DNA of 64,000 nucleotides from Streptomyces sp. RerS4 (GCF_023515955.1 NZ_CP097322.1:7116501-7180500), one strand, 5' to 3'; positions 43,760 through 53,250 are shown, counted from the first letter of the stretch. Numbers and translations are program-made. Notes: generated by a model from the sequence alone, not told the origin.

Positions 43760-44115
43760 GGTGCAGGAGACTACATCGCCACCCCCGAAACCGGAATCAC
43801 TGCCTCCGTCTACAGGGGTGGCTCATGACCAGCCCCAGACCGGTGGCAGACGCCAAACCATGAGGAGTGCGTAGCGATCGTGCGCGCCTGCCGGCCCCGG
43901 AAGACTTCTGAACGCCACCTGCATTTCCGGGACCGCTTCCTTCAGCCACTCGGACTTCAGTGGGAATGCTCAACCTTCACTGCGACAGGACATGTGACTG
44001 AGCACTGCATCTGTCCAATGAGCACTGGACTTGTCGTGCTGTGTATGTGAGGTGGCGGGCAGGGTAGCCCTCGCCATGGCTGAGCCGGCTGGGCCGTTTC
44101 GCCCTGGAGTTCCTC
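43760..44115. other. Intergenic stretch with inverted repeat copy
   Basis: About 355 bases with no gene that I can support. It holds copy 3 of the 22-bp repeat at 43858-43879 and moderately AT-richer DNA near 43970-44060, which may contain promoter sequence for the membrane protein gene. Confidence 0.35.
43858..43879 (-). repeat. 22-bp dispersed repeat, copy 3 (inverted)
   Basis: The reverse complement reads GATCGCTACGCACTCCTCATGG, one mismatch to copy 1. It is in opposite orientation on the other side of the membrane protein gene. Confidence 0.6.
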
Positions 44116-44700
44116 TTACTCCGAGTCGGGTCGGCCCCAGTTCGGCGGCAGCAACGGCCATGAGCCGTGCCGGAGCCACTCGCCGAAGGTGACCGGTCGG
44201 GCACCGCCCGGGTGGTCGAGGGAAAGCGGGAGGATCAGGTCACAGGAGGCGCGGCCGTCCCACCACACCGTGCCGGCGAGGGGACCTGACACCGCCAGCA
44301 GCGTACTGAAGCCGCAGCCGTTCTCCTGGAGCAGCACGGCCCCGGCGGTCTTGGCGTCCTGGAAGACCTCGTACTCCTGGTCCCACGCGTCGTAGGCCGC
44401 GATGTGCTCCCGCACGTCCGTGAAGTCCTCCGGGAGCGGTTCGCGCGCGGCCAGCTCGTCTTCCGCCCGCGCGTACGAGTCGGGGTGGGGGAAGGGCAAC
44501 CGCACCAACTCCGCGGGCCAGTACCAGTCGAACCCCCAATCCCAACCGGATTCCACCCGGCGCGGCCGGAACACCTGCTGGGCGGGCGCCTCCTCCTGCA
44601 GACACGCCCGGTACTCGGCGGGGAAGGAAACCCCGAGCTCACGCTCGACCAGGGCGACCTCGGACTCGGTCAAGGGCGATGACACCGACGACTGACGCAT
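44116..44700 (-). CDS. SMI1/KNR4 (SUKH) family protein
   Basis: 194 aa: LTESEVALVERELGVSFPAE with YRACLQEEAPAQQVFR at the start, FDWYWPAELVRLPFPHPDSY in the middle, then NGCGFSTLLAVSGPLAGTVW and PVTFGEWLRHGSWPLLPP. This is the SMI1/KNR4 fold, used in bacteria as immunity proteins against nuclease toxins and as general interaction modules. No toxin gene is adjacent, so it is an orphan immunity candidate. Start at ATG 44700. Length is normal for the family. Confidence 0.85.
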   Translation of the reverse strand: MRQSSVSSPLTESEVALVERELGVSFPAEYRACLQEEAPAQQVFRPRRVESGWDWGFDWYWPAELVRLPFPHPDSYARAEDELAAREPLPEDFTDVREHIAAYDAWDQEYEVFQDAKTAGAVLLQENGCGFSTLLAVSGPLAGTVWWDGRASCDLILPLSLDHPGGARPVTFGEWLRHGSWPLLPPNWGRPDSE

Positions 44701-45698
44701 GCCCCGAAGCTACCCCGACCCCCGGAAACCCCGCGCACCCCCTTGGCCCACACGCAACTCCGCACCGCTGACCCCGGCCCCGACTCGGGCCCCCGCCCCG
44801 GCCTCGGGCCTCGGCTCTGGCTCTGACCCCCGATGCAGAGGCGCACGCCGGCCATGCCCCGCCGTGCACAGAGCGCGCACCGTTGAGAATGGACGTTGTC
44901 CAGGCCGTTCATCTGTCGCGCTCGGTCACAAGCGGTGCCCGATACCGGGCGATCTTGGAAGGGGGCGCCGGGTGAAGGGAGGCGGTTCGCCGGCGGTTTC
45001 GGCTCCACCGGCACGGGGGAGTGGAGCCTGGTTCCGGCCACGGGCATCGCCCGGCGGGACGCGCCGTCGGAGTGCGGCCCCCGTGGCGGCCCTGGTGGCC
45101 AGGGCCGCACCCTGTGCTTCCGAACGCACGCCGTAGCCGGAGGCGCCGGTGCGGCTGTTCGAGAGCTGCGGCCGGGGGAGTCTGTCAGGCGAGATCCGAA
45201 AGGGGAAGGCCGCCCAGCAGTCCGCGGTGGTGAGTCTGCCCGGTCACATGCCCGGCTGCGCGCCGGTCGAGCAGACCGGCTTCGCGGAGAAGGGCCGGCA
45301 GCCGGCGTCCCGGTACTCGGCAGGCTCCGCGGCCGCCGCCTCTGCGGTCGCGGGCGCGGAACCGGCGTTCGCCACGCGGATCACCGCCGACGCGCTGATC
45401 CCCCGCGATCTTCATGCCGTCCTCTTCGACGCGGTGGCTCCCGCCTGGGAGCCAGCACGCACGGCCGTGCTGCGCGCGGCCGCTCGGACGCCCGGCGTGG
45501 CCGTCACCGTCCTCACCGAACTACCACGCCGCCCGGCAGCGGCCCCGTCCCCGGTTCACGGAGGAGCAGAAGCCCGGAGCGGCGATCCCGTTCCGGTCCC
45601 GCGTGACGTACGTGAGCGAGTCCGTGTGCCGCCGGCCTGTCAGTCGGATCGGGCAGACTGGGCCGCGACTGTTGGACCGAGGGTGCGGGGTGGGGGCC
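44701..45698. other. About 1 kb without an intact recognised gene
   Basis: A plus-strand frame near 45360-45530 reads FATRITADALIPRDLHAVLF, DAVAPAWEPARTAVLRAAAR and TPGVAVTVLTELPRRPAA. It has good coding character but no family that I recognise. It may be the former N-terminal part of the WD40 gene product, which now starts at 45699 in another frame. The rest is GC-rich noise on both strands. Confidence 0.35.
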
Positions 45699-46799
45699 AT
45701 GGGCGGCAACGGCAACGGCGACGGCGACGGGGTTGCGGACGACCTGCGGGAGGGTGCTTGGCTGGAGAGCGGACCCCGCGGGGCGGCCCTGATCCACACC
45801 CTGCTGGGATCCTTCAAACGAGGCGCGGTCGCGATCTCCCCGGACGGGCGGCACGGCCTGTGCGGCGGCGGGAACGAGCCGGTACGGCTGTGGGAGCTCG
45901 CCACGGGAACGCTCTTGCGGACCCTGGGGACCCGTGGCACGGGGGAGAGCGGAGTCGCCATCCCAGGGAACTGGGTGCTGGCGTGCGGCGGCGGGAAGTT
46001 CATGCGGTGCACGGTCAACGGCGCGGTGGCCTGGATCGACACCCGCAACCCGCTGGGCCGGCAGGCCCGATTGAGAGGCCCGTACTTCGATCGCAGCCAG
46101 GGCGCGATGGACGGCCGAGGAACGGTCGCCTTCAGCGGCACCGGCCGCTTCGCCCTGGGTGTCTGTGGAGACTTCGCCTTGCGGATATGGGACCTCTCGG
46201 ACGGAACGTGCACACGGACGCTGACCGGCCACACGGTCATCGCGACCACGGTATGGCTCAGCCCGGACGCACGCCGGGCGGTGTCGGCCGGCCTCGACGG
46301 CGAGATCCGGGTCTGGGACGTGGACAGCGGGGAGTGCGCCGCGTTCCCGAACCCGGGCTCATGGGTCTCCTCCGTGTGCCTGAGCCCCAACGGCCGCCTC
46401 GTGCTTGCCGTAGGGGACCACCGGGGCTCCGCCCCCTCGGGCCGTACGCTCTGGGGCCGCAGGCGCCAGGACCGAACGCTCTGGCTTCTGGACGCCGCCA
46501 CCGGTGACGTCGTACGCACCTTCGAAGACGTACGGGGCCGACGCACCCGCCCGCCAGGGCATCCCGACGACCGGTCCGACGAGGTCCTGACGGCCCGGTT
46601 CACCTCCGACGGCCGCTTCGCCGTCTCGGGCGAGGACGACGGCCGGATACGCATCTGGAACACGGCGACCGGTCGCTGCGTGCGGACCCTGGAAGGCCAC
46701 ACCGACGACGTCTACGGCATCGCCCTCACCCCCGACGACCGCTTCCTCCTATCAGGCAGCACAGACGGCACCCTGTGCCTGTGGGAACTCCACCGGTAG
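45699..46799 (+). CDS. WD40 repeat protein
   Basis: 366 aa. At least six beta-propeller repeats are visible, for example GAVAISPDGRHGLCGGGNEP with VRLWELATGTLLRTL, LRIWDLSDGTCTRTLTGHT, AVSAGLDGEIRVWDVDSGEC, FAVSGEDDGRIRIWNTATGR and FLLSGSTDGTLCLWEL. WD40 propellers in actinomycetes are often the C-terminal part of larger kinases or NTPases. Here the propeller starts almost directly after the proposed ATG, which has a weak GTGGGGG RBS. It may be either a free scaffold protein or the tail of a broken larger gene. Confidence 0.75.
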   Translation: MGGNGNGDGDGVADDLREGAWLESGPRGAALIHTLLGSFKRGAVAISPDGRHGLCGGGNEPVRLWELATGTLLRTLGTRGTGESGVAIPGNWVLACGGGKFMRCTVNGAVAWIDTRNPLGRQARLRGPYFDRSQGAMDGRGTVAFSGTGRFALGVCGDFALRIWDLSDGTCTRTLTGHTVIATTVWLSPDARRAVSAGLDGEIRVWDVDSGECAAFPNPGSWVSSVCLSPNGRLVLAVGDHRGSAPSGRTLWGRRRQDRTLWLLDAATGDVVRTFEDVRGRRTRPPGHPDDRSDEVLTARFTSDGRFAVSGEDDGRIRIWNTATGRCVRTLEGHTDDVYGIALTPDDRFLLSGSTDGTLCLWELHR

Positions 46800-46894
46800 C
46801 CGACCGTCCACCACGACCCCGGAGCCGCGTGATGGTGCCCGCCACATCCTGAAGATCGGCTACCCGCACAAGGGAAGGTCGTGAAAGTGATCGT

Positions 46895-47090
46895 GGAGGA
46901 AGGTCTGGTCCGTCACCACACCACCAGCCAACTATGCCGAGCTTCTCCAACGGTGGGAGAACCACAACATCGCACGCAGCCTCGCCGCACTTGCCGCGTT
47001 CGTCCTCGTCATCGCACTCGCCGTCCGTACGGACACGGCGCCACCGACACCGGACCGCCGCCGACGTGCGCTTCCGGCGCAGCCGTAAGC
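46895..47090 (+). pseudogene. DUF1772 (anthrone oxygenase-like) C-terminal relic
   Basis: The plus strand reads WRKVWSVTTPPANYAELLQR, WENHNIARSLAALAAFVLVI and then ALAV and a charged tail. This is the C-terminal piece of a DUF1772 membrane protein, in which the segment LWxxxTPPAxYxELLxRWExxH precedes the last helix. The other three helices are missing. Confidence 0.55.
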
Positions 47091-47139
47091 CCCCTCCTGA
47101 CGCATCGAACCGTCCGCCAGAGCAGCTCGTCCCCGAGGG

Positions 47140-47345
47140 CCTCGCCGGGGGGCGTACGCCCTCGCGGGGCAACCGGTGCGGGCCGCCCGCCTCCTCGGCA
47201 CGGCGTCCCGGGCCTGGGAATCCTCCGGTGCCCCGCTCCCGCAGGCAGAACGCGGCGACGTCGAGCGCATCACCGCCGCGGTCCTCGCGGCTCTGGGCAC
47301 CGAGGCCTTCGACGCCGCGTTCTCCTCCGGCATCGACCTATCGCG
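47140..47345 (+). pseudogene. Regulator C-terminal relic (TPR/LuxR-type tail)
   Basis: The plus strand reads GAYALAGQPVRAARLLGTAS, RAWESSGAPLPQAERGDVER and ITAAVLAALGTEAFDAAFSS. This motif is the conserved end of large AfsR/LuxR-type regulators (ARLLGAAxALRExxGxPLPPAERADVDR...ALGxxxFxxAxxxG). A frameshift separates it from an upstream piece and the rest of the regulator is absent. Confidence 0.55.
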
Positions 47346-48043
47346 CGATGCTCACCGCCCGGCTGCCGCAGGCCGGATCAACGGAAGGCATCGGCGTTCT
47401 CCGAAGCCCGCCGGATACTTGGTGACGGCTTGGCAGGGGGCAGGGTCAGGTGGCTCGACACAAGGAGGGCGCATGGATTCCGATGGGCACCGGTACGGGT
47501 TCCGTTGCCACGTGGCGCGGTCGGTAGGACCACCCACTCTTCTCGACGTGACCGGGGTGAACGTTCTCACCCAGGCCGGTGGCATAGCCTGCTTCTGGAT
47601 CCGGAAGTACGTTCCACGGGAAACGTCTGGTTCTTTCCCTTTCACGGTCCGACGTCCAGGTTCTGGATGATCCGCGCGGCCGGAACACCTACCAGGTTCG
47701 AGCGGTCGACGGTCAGAACGCGCCGGCGTCTCACGGATGTGCTGCCAATCTGGTAGATGCTCTGCTTCTAGCCGAGGACATACTGGTCTCCACCGGTACA
47801 TGCGCAGCTGTGGAGGTCCGTCGAGGCCGTTCCCTCGTCGCACTTTTGAACCGCGAGGACCTGGGCCACATTTCCATGCTCCCTTCCTCAGTCCATCGCG
47901 TCCGCACGTGGACACGGCACGCCGGACCCGGTGCTGGACCGGCCGCTGCTCTGTTGACTGTCGCGCGATGTACGCCACAGCCCTGAATTGCCTTGCCCTG
48001 GTCGGCTCCCCGGGCTTCCTGTGCGTGGGTCTACGGTGACTTC
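47346..48043. other. Stretch with an open frame of uncertain status
   Basis: A plus-strand frame open from 47588 to a stop near 47990 reads VQVLDDPRGRNTYQVRAVDG, ANLVDALLLAEDILVSTGTC and RGRSLVALLNREDLGHISML. It has coding-like composition, but the only starts are GTG codons without RBS. I cannot name it; it may be a relic. No other gene is seen before the VOC gene. Confidence 0.35.
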
Positions 48044-48967
48044 ATGCCTCACGACATCACACGCTTACATCACGTCGGCCACGTCGTCAGCGACATGGCC
48101 CAAGCCATAGCGCTCTACCGGCGGCTCGGATTTCACGTTCCGCCACCCAGCGTGCCGGCGCTGGCGCCCCGTGAGGGAACCGCGCCCGAGCCCTTCGGGG
48201 CAGCGAACACCCACGCCGACCTCTCCCGCAGCTTCGTCGAGTTGGTGACCCCGCTGAAGCCCGGGAACGGAGAGGGCCTGCCACCCGATGCGCGGATCGT
48301 TCCCCTCCAGGCGCCTCCGGAGAAGCTTCCCCTGCTCATGTCGCGAATCGAGGAGACCAGCGCCCAACTCGCCGGATGGCGCGATCGGTTCGAAGGACTT
48401 CACATCCTGATGTTTGCCTCGGCGGATGTCGACGGCACGGCGAACCGGCTCACTGCTGTCGGTGTCGAACACGGCGGGGTTAACACCGTAGGCCGACCAG
48501 TCGAGACCGCCAATGGCGTGCGCACGGAACCCGTCCGCTACTTGGAGATCGACGGTGCGCCAGAAGGCCGGGTCGGCGTCGTCGCCGACTTGGACCCGGA
48601 ATTCCAGCACACCCGCCACCTCGACCACCCCAACGGCGCCCAGGACCTCGTCGAGGCGGTGCTGTGCGTACCTGACGGACAACTTCCCCTGGTGCGCGAG
48701 CGGTACGAGCGATATCTAGGAGGCTCGATCTCGGCAGAGGAGCCGGTCACCCTCCTGACCAGGGCCGCCCTCCTGGATCTGCTGCCGGGTGAGGATCCGC
48801 CCGCACTCCCGGCGCTCGTCTCCTGCACAGTTGCCGTCCCCGACATCGCTCGGGTGCGTGCGCTATTGGCAGAGAACGGACTGCCCGTGGGGGAGACTTC
48901 CCGAGGGGAGCTCTTCGTACCGGCTGAAGCGGCCCTCGGTGCCGCTCTGATCTTCCGGGAGATGTGA
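48044..48967 (+). CDS. VOC/glyoxalase-like domain protein
   Basis: 307 aa. An N-terminal VOC module (ITRLHHVGHVVSDMAQAIAL, YRRLGFHVPPPSVPALAP, HADLSRSFVELVTPL) and a second half with the same beta-alpha pattern (GLHILMFASADVDGTANRLT, GRVGVVADLDPEFQHTRHLD, HPNGAQDLVEAVLCVPDG) match the glyoxalase-like double-module layout. His in LHHVGHVV, Glu in FVELVT and His in LDHPNG could bind a metal. The reaction is unknown (dioxygenase, lyase or binding protein). The ATG at 48044 lacks a strong RBS. A monocistronic unit is likely. Confidence 0.8.
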   Translation: MPHDITRLHHVGHVVSDMAQAIALYRRLGFHVPPPSVPALAPREGTAPEPFGAANTHADLSRSFVELVTPLKPGNGEGLPPDARIVPLQAPPEKLPLLMSRIEETSAQLAGWRDRFEGLHILMFASADVDGTANRLTAVGVEHGGVNTVGRPVETANGVRTEPVRYLEIDGAPEGRVGVVADLDPEFQHTRHLDHPNGAQDLVEAVLCVPDGQLPLVRERYERYLGGSISAEEPVTLLTRAALLDLLPGEDPPALPALVSCTVAVPDIARVRALLAENGLPVGETSRGELFVPAEAALGAALIFREM

Positions 48968-49143
48968 GAGGGAGCGACCGAGGTTCGGCGCATGAGCAGG
49001 TCTGTCCACCTCCTGAGCAGGGGGTGGGGAGTGGCAGGACTGTGGCGGACATTTCGTGACGCTGTCGGCGTACTGGCCGATGAACGTGCCCAAGCCGGTG
49101 GGCTGCGGTAGGTGCAGAAGTGGCTTGGTGCGACCCTGCTCGC

Positions 49144-49542
49144 ATGAGCCTCGATAGCGATTACTGGCAGCGCTGGATAGCGCCGTTGCTGACCTTCCTT
49201 GCTGCTGACGCTTCGGACCAGCAGGTCTGGGCCAGCGAGCACCAGGTGAGGACCGCAACCGCCGCCGTCGCAGAAGAAGTCGAGTTCAGCCTCCATCTGG
49301 CGACGGGAATGGCGGACCGAGGAACCTTCGAATCGGAAGCCCTGCAGGATCTGCAGGCCATCGGTCGGCTCGTCGGTGAGACGGACGGCTGTGGTCACGC
49401 CGGCCGGTGGGCCGACGCACTGGCTGCCGATGCCACCTGGGGCGAGGTGCGGACTCTGGCTCGCCGGATCCTCGTCGCCCGGCTGGGTGACTGGCGTCAG
49501 CCACTGCCGCGCCGGGTGCTGCCTCAACACGTCTACGACTGA
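49144..49542 (+). CDS. Hypothetical helical protein
   Basis: 132 aa: MSLDSDYWQRWIAPLLTFLA, VRTATAAVAEEVEFSLHLAT, ALQDLQAIGRLVGETDGCGH, EVRTLARRILVARLGDWRQP. It is all-helical and soluble. No family is recognised. The ATG at 49144 is chosen as the natural-looking N-terminus; a GTG-type start eight codons upstream is possible. It follows the VOC gene on the same strand after ~175 bases. Confidence 0.55.
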   Translation: MSLDSDYWQRWIAPLLTFLAADASDQQVWASEHQVRTATAAVAEEVEFSLHLATGMADRGTFESEALQDLQAIGRLVGETDGCGHAGRWADALAADATWGEVRTLARRILVARLGDWRQPLPRRVLPQHVYD

Positions 49543-49831
49543 GCACTTTGATCTGGTTCACCTGCACGCCGACAGAGGGTCACGGTGGCCGGCCAAGATC
49601 GATCAGCTGGCTCCGATCCCGGGCGCACCAGCCCGAATCACGGATCGCTGCCGCCAGTCAGATGGTGCCGCAGCAGCCTGGTTACCGCCTCCCGTACGGG
49701 TTCGGCGCGCACCGCGCGGGCGTCGCCGACTGCGGGCCGTGCCCGAGCGGAAAGCTCGCCGGCGAGGCCGGCCATCCGGGCCGAGGTGGGGAACGGGGGC
49801 GACCGTCGCCATCCCAGGTCGGGTGGTCGGA
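49543..49831. other. Short gap between hypothetical genes
   Basis: A minus-strand reading ARMAGLAGELSARARPAVGD with a helical tail near 49770-49640 is protein-like but has no start. I see nothing else here. Confidence 0.3.
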
Positions 49832-50443
49832 TCAGGGGGCCCAGGGCAGTCGTACGGCCTCGATCTCCCAGTCGTTGAGGAGGGCCTCGACGAGCGGGGC
49901 CGGGCCGGCGACCTTGGTGGCCCACAAGTCGTAGTCCGTACACAGGACCCAGGACCGGTCGTGGGCCCAGAGGTTGGACGGGCCGCACGAGTCTTCTTCG
50001 GGGTGGTCGTAGAGGGCCTCGGCATCTGCGAGCCGGCCGGCCCGGACGTGCAGGTTGTCGAAGTCCTCGGCCCCGAGCACGAGCGGGGTGTAGTAGGCCA
50101 GGCAGCGGGTGTCCGCGCCTTGCGGGCTGTGCTCGATGAGGATCTCGACCAGCCGGTTCCAGTCGGAGCGGCCCTGGGCCGCCCTCGGACGGACCCGTGA
50201 TGCCGACAGGCCAGCCGCCCGGCTCGCGGAGCGAAGGGAAGGATGTGTGGCAGGGCAGAAGTCTCTCGGCGACCAGGGGATCGCCGGTCCGCCGGGCGAG
50301 CTCTGCCCAGCGCAGGCGGCGGTCCGAGGGGTTGGTGCCGCGGGGTCGAGACCCGGGATGATCTCGGGACTGGCGCTGTTCCTGTTCAGGAAGGCCCGCA
50401 GGTACTCGACGTACGACATGTCGAAGGGCCCGAGCTCGCGCAC
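49832..50443 (-). CDS. Hypothetical protein with two compensating frameshifts
   Basis: 203-aa open frame. The start (MSYVEYLRAFLNRNSASPEI) and the second half (SDWNRLVEILIEHSPQGADT, LAYYTPLVLGAEDFDNLHVR, SWVLCTDYDLWATKVAGPAP, LVEALLNDWEIEAVRLPWAP) have good coding character. The stretch between ~50350 and ~50180 does not. In the alternative register it reads RGTNPSDRRLRWAELARRTG, DPLVAERLLPCHTSFPSLRE and PGGWPVGITGPSE. The original protein therefore probably used that register, and two indels with no net frame change altered ~55 residues. Family unknown. Start at 50443 or the internal ATG at 50419. Confidence 0.55.
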   Translation of the reverse strand: MRELGPFDMSYVEYLRAFLNRNSASPEIIPGLDPAAPTPRTAACAGQSSPGGPAIPWSPRDFCPATHPSLRSASRAAGLSASRVRPRAAQGRSDWNRLVEILIEHSPQGADTRCLAYYTPLVLGAEDFDNLHVRAGRLADAEALYDHPEEDSCGPSNLWAHDRSWVLCTDYDLWATKVAGPAPLVEALLNDWEIEAVRLPWAP

Positions 50444-50939
50444 ATCCGGTGCTGCTCAGGCGCCTGTCCGGTCTGGCCGCGGCTGTCCTCTCGGTGTAGT
50501 CATCACGAAAGAGCGGTCAGCGCCCTTTGGTTGGCCTTCCGTTCCTGGGACGGGATGGTCGAGCCCTTCGCATGGTTGGGCGGCCCAGGGGTGGCGGGCC
50601 TCACTCTCGTCATCGCCGGCCAGATCCATCTCGACTCCAGACAGCACGGCATTCATCTGGCCCTGGCACGGACAACCCCGTCCACCCTGCGTTACACCGC
50701 GCTGCCGTGGGCTTGGCCGGCGAGCTGGCTGAAGCCACGCCGGTCGGGGACCACGACGGTCCTCGTGGGCTTGGTTGCCGTCCCGGATGCCTGGCAGAAG
50801 ATCTCCGTAGAGGGTCTGACACTCGGCTACGGCGCATCGTCCTACGGCCGAATCTCCCCTGCATTGCCGCGTCCCCGCGTCGCGGATCCCGCCTGTCTGA
50901 AGGGGATGGCCAGTATCCGGTGCAGCGGACTGACTCCGC
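50444..50939. other. Stretch without a recognised gene
   Basis: About 495 bases. The plus-strand reading GGPGVAGLTLVIAGQIHLDS near 50580-50640 could be a membrane segment of a lost protein that continues into the relic at 50940. No start or intact frame is supported. Confidence 0.3.
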
Positions 50940-51350
50940 CGCCGGCCGAGCACCACGCGAAAGCCGCCGCCCAAGCCGGCCGCGACCGGCCACTACTGCT
51001 CGCCGTAGACGCCACGCCGACGCCAGGTCCGACACCCGCGGCACCGTCTCCCGTAGCGGTGGATGCAGACCCGCTTCCGGCGCTCCTTGCCGCTGCGCAT
51101 GCCGGGCAGCACGGCCGGGCCACGTCGCTCGCCGCACAGTGGGAGGGATGGGCCGTGCACACCTACGGGCCGCGATCCGCTGAGGCCGTCCACTGGCTGG
51201 ACCGGGCCCGTCACCAGTGGCAGCGGATTCCGGACCAGCGCAGGGCCAGGGAGCTCGGCCCTCACCTCGTCGCTCTGCGCCGCCGCGTCCCCGGCCAGCG
51301 GTCGGAAGCCACGGAGGCCGTGCAGCTCAGACTCGACCTGCTGCACACCA
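50940..51350 (+). pseudogene. Relic of a Streptomyces helical protein
   Basis: The plus strand reads ADPLPALLAAAHAGQHGRAT, SLAAQWEGWAVHTYGPRSAE and AVHWLDRARHQWQRIPDQRR, strongly helical with a TPR-like 'YGPxSxEAVHWLxxRA' pattern that I associate with actinomycete plasmid or phage-like loci. Upstream sequence is out of frame or absent and the downstream frame runs on without resemblance. No function can be given. Confidence 0.4.
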
Positions 51351-51500
51351 TGCCGGGGCCCCACCGAGTCCGACATCCCAAGGGCGGCGGTGGGGCGCCC
51401 GGCCTCTTCCCACCGCTTCAGCCAGTCGTGGAGCTCGTCAGGGACGGGGTCAGGGGCGTCGGCGAGGGCCCCAAGGCGCGCGTCCCCGACGTAAGGCAGC

Positions 51501-52907
51501 CTATGAGGCCGCGCAGGGCCGAACGGCGACGAAATCGGTGTAGTGGTCGCGGTAGGTCTCCGTGAATGTCAGAGGCGGGCACAGCGATGCCCGCCGGAGC
51601 ATGACGGCGGCGTCCTCGGGGAGGATGTAGCGCGCTTTCTCGTAGGCGGCGAGCTTGGCGGCGAAGGCTCTGAGGTAGGCCCGGTGGGTGGGGAAGCCCA
51701 ACTGCTGCACCGTTCGCACGTTGTCGTAGCTACCGACGAAGCCCGTGATGAACCGGGCCTCGCCGAGCTCGACGAACGGCAGCCGGGGAACGCGCCGACC
51801 GGTGCGGTCCTCGGTGATCGCGTTGCCGGTGGCGTCACGGGCGATGGTGCCGTCGTCCAGCGTGCGCAGCTGGGTACTCGTCGGAGGGACGGAATTCTTG
51901 CGCACCCAGTCATGTCCCTGGAGGAAGTGTGCGCGCAGGGCGGGCACGAAGGTCGCCGGGGTCAGGCCGCGCACCGGGAACGGCAGGTCCAGCGGGGCAT
52001 CGAGTGGGTCCGGGATGTGCGGGCTTCCCGCCACGACATAGAACCGGTAGCGCTTGGGGGCGACGCCGCGGTCGAGCAGGCTCGTCGAGTCGTCGAACTC
52101 CGAGTTCACAACGATGATCTTGCCGGTGTACCGGCCGGCGACCAGGTCGGCCTGGGGGTCGAAGCCCTCCGTGGTGATCGGCACTGCCAGGTCGAACACA
52201 CCGTTCGCGGCTCCCGAATGAATCAGTCGCATGATCGGGTAGGAGCTGTCTGAGAAACCGGTGGCGTATCGTCGGGACACCTTGCCCACCAAGGGACGCG
52301 CTTGCGAGAGCGCCTTCGCGAACTCGGTGATGATCTCGTCGTCCGTCCTGGCGCCCTCGTCCTCGACGCCGCCTTCGATGAAGGTGCCGGGTACCGACGG
52401 GTCGAGGATGCGGTTGCCCAGTGTGCTCCAGCCGATGCCTGCGTGCACGAATCCGCGGCGGAAGAGGAAATCCGGGCGCAGGTATACATCGAGGGCGCCG
52501 AGGCCGACGACGAAGTGTGACGGTTCGACGACGACTGTGCCGTTGGTGCGGCTGGTGTCCGCCGGCGCGCTGATCCGGTAGGGCACGCGGAATCGCCCGG
52601 TCGAGGTGGCGCCCTCGAAGACGCCGTCGTACCGGACGTAGCTGATTCCGCCGAACGATCCGAGCTGCGTGACGGTGGGCCGGCTGAGCCGGTCCTCGGT
52701 CGCCCCGCCGTCCGGTGTGGCGGTGCTGTCTGCGGCAGGCATGGTCGGGTGGGCGACGCGCTGCACGGCCTCTCCGGTCGGCGCCGCGAGAACCATGGTC
52801 AGGATTGCCAGCAGCAGTGCTCGCAGGGCCAGCTTTGCTCGCGCTGCGCCCATGTGATCGCGGCCGTCCGCCAACCGGGCGTCACCGCGTGGATTGTGCC
52901 TGAACAT
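51501..52907 (-). CDS. Exported alpha/beta hydrolase-domain protein
   Basis: 468 aa. After ~20 polar residues comes a signal-like helix (AKLALRALLLAILTMVLAAP), so the protein is secreted or anchored. The body (FGGISYVRYDGVFEGATSTG, TNGTVVVEPSHFVVGLGALD, SRRYATGFSDSSYPIMRLIH, FVVAGSPHIPD-like region, EDAAVMLRRASLCPPLTFTE) matches the large alpha/beta hydrolase-domain family PF20091. The usual GxSxxG nucleophile elbow appears as ATGFSDSSY. Ester hydrolysis is inferred. ATG 52907 is supported by AGGAG 9 bases upstream; a shorter start at 52853 would begin directly at the signal peptide. Confidence 0.8.
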   Translation of the reverse strand: MFRHNPRGDARLADGRDHMGAARAKLALRALLLAILTMVLAAPTGEAVQRVAHPTMPAADSTATPDGGATEDRLSRPTVTQLGSFGGISYVRYDGVFEGATSTGRFRVPYRISAPADTSRTNGTVVVEPSHFVVGLGALDVYLRPDFLFRRGFVHAGIGWSTLGNRILDPSVPGTFIEGGVEDEGARTDDEIITEFAKALSQARPLVGKVSRRYATGFSDSSYPIMRLIHSGAANGVFDLAVPITTEGFDPQADLVAGRYTGKIIVVNSEFDDSTSLLDRGVAPKRYRFYVVAGSPHIPDPLDAPLDLPFPVRGLTPATFVPALRAHFLQGHDWVRKNSVPPTSTQLRTLDDGTIARDATGNAITEDRTGRRVPRLPFVELGEARFITGFVGSYDNVRTVQQLGFPTHRAYLRAFAAKLAAYEKARYILPEDAAVMLRRASLCPPLTFTETYRDHYTDFVAVRPCAAS

Positions 52908-53250
52908 CAGGTGCTTCTCCTCTTGGCGTCCGAGGGACCATCGACCCGGTCCCCCGTGCGCATGTGGTGATCAACGGGGACGGAGCAAGCCGATCACCTT
53001 CGCCCGCTTCCGGCCTTCCGGCAGGGACCAACCGGACGAATTCGCCGAGAGTCGAGAGGGGCGACCGTCCGACGACCACACCCCCTCTCTCACAAACGAC
53101 CCTTGATCGGGCAGATCCAAAGGCCTGCCGCTGTTCGTCATGCTCACCCCGGCCGACATGCGCGAAGCGTTCCTCTCTAACAGCGGTTTGGCCGATGTGA
53201 GGAGGCCCTGCCGTCGAAGGGTGCGGCTCCAACCTGCCCGGACAACACAG
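52908..53250. other. Intergenic stretch with a small transposase scrap
   Basis: At about 53116-53200 the plus strand reads LPLFVMLTPADMREAFLS. This resembles the strand before the second catalytic Asp of IS5-group DDE transposases (LPxxVxxTPADxxD). It is too short to be sure. The rest contains the promoter region of the alpha/beta hydrolase gene on the minus strand. Confidence 0.35.
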
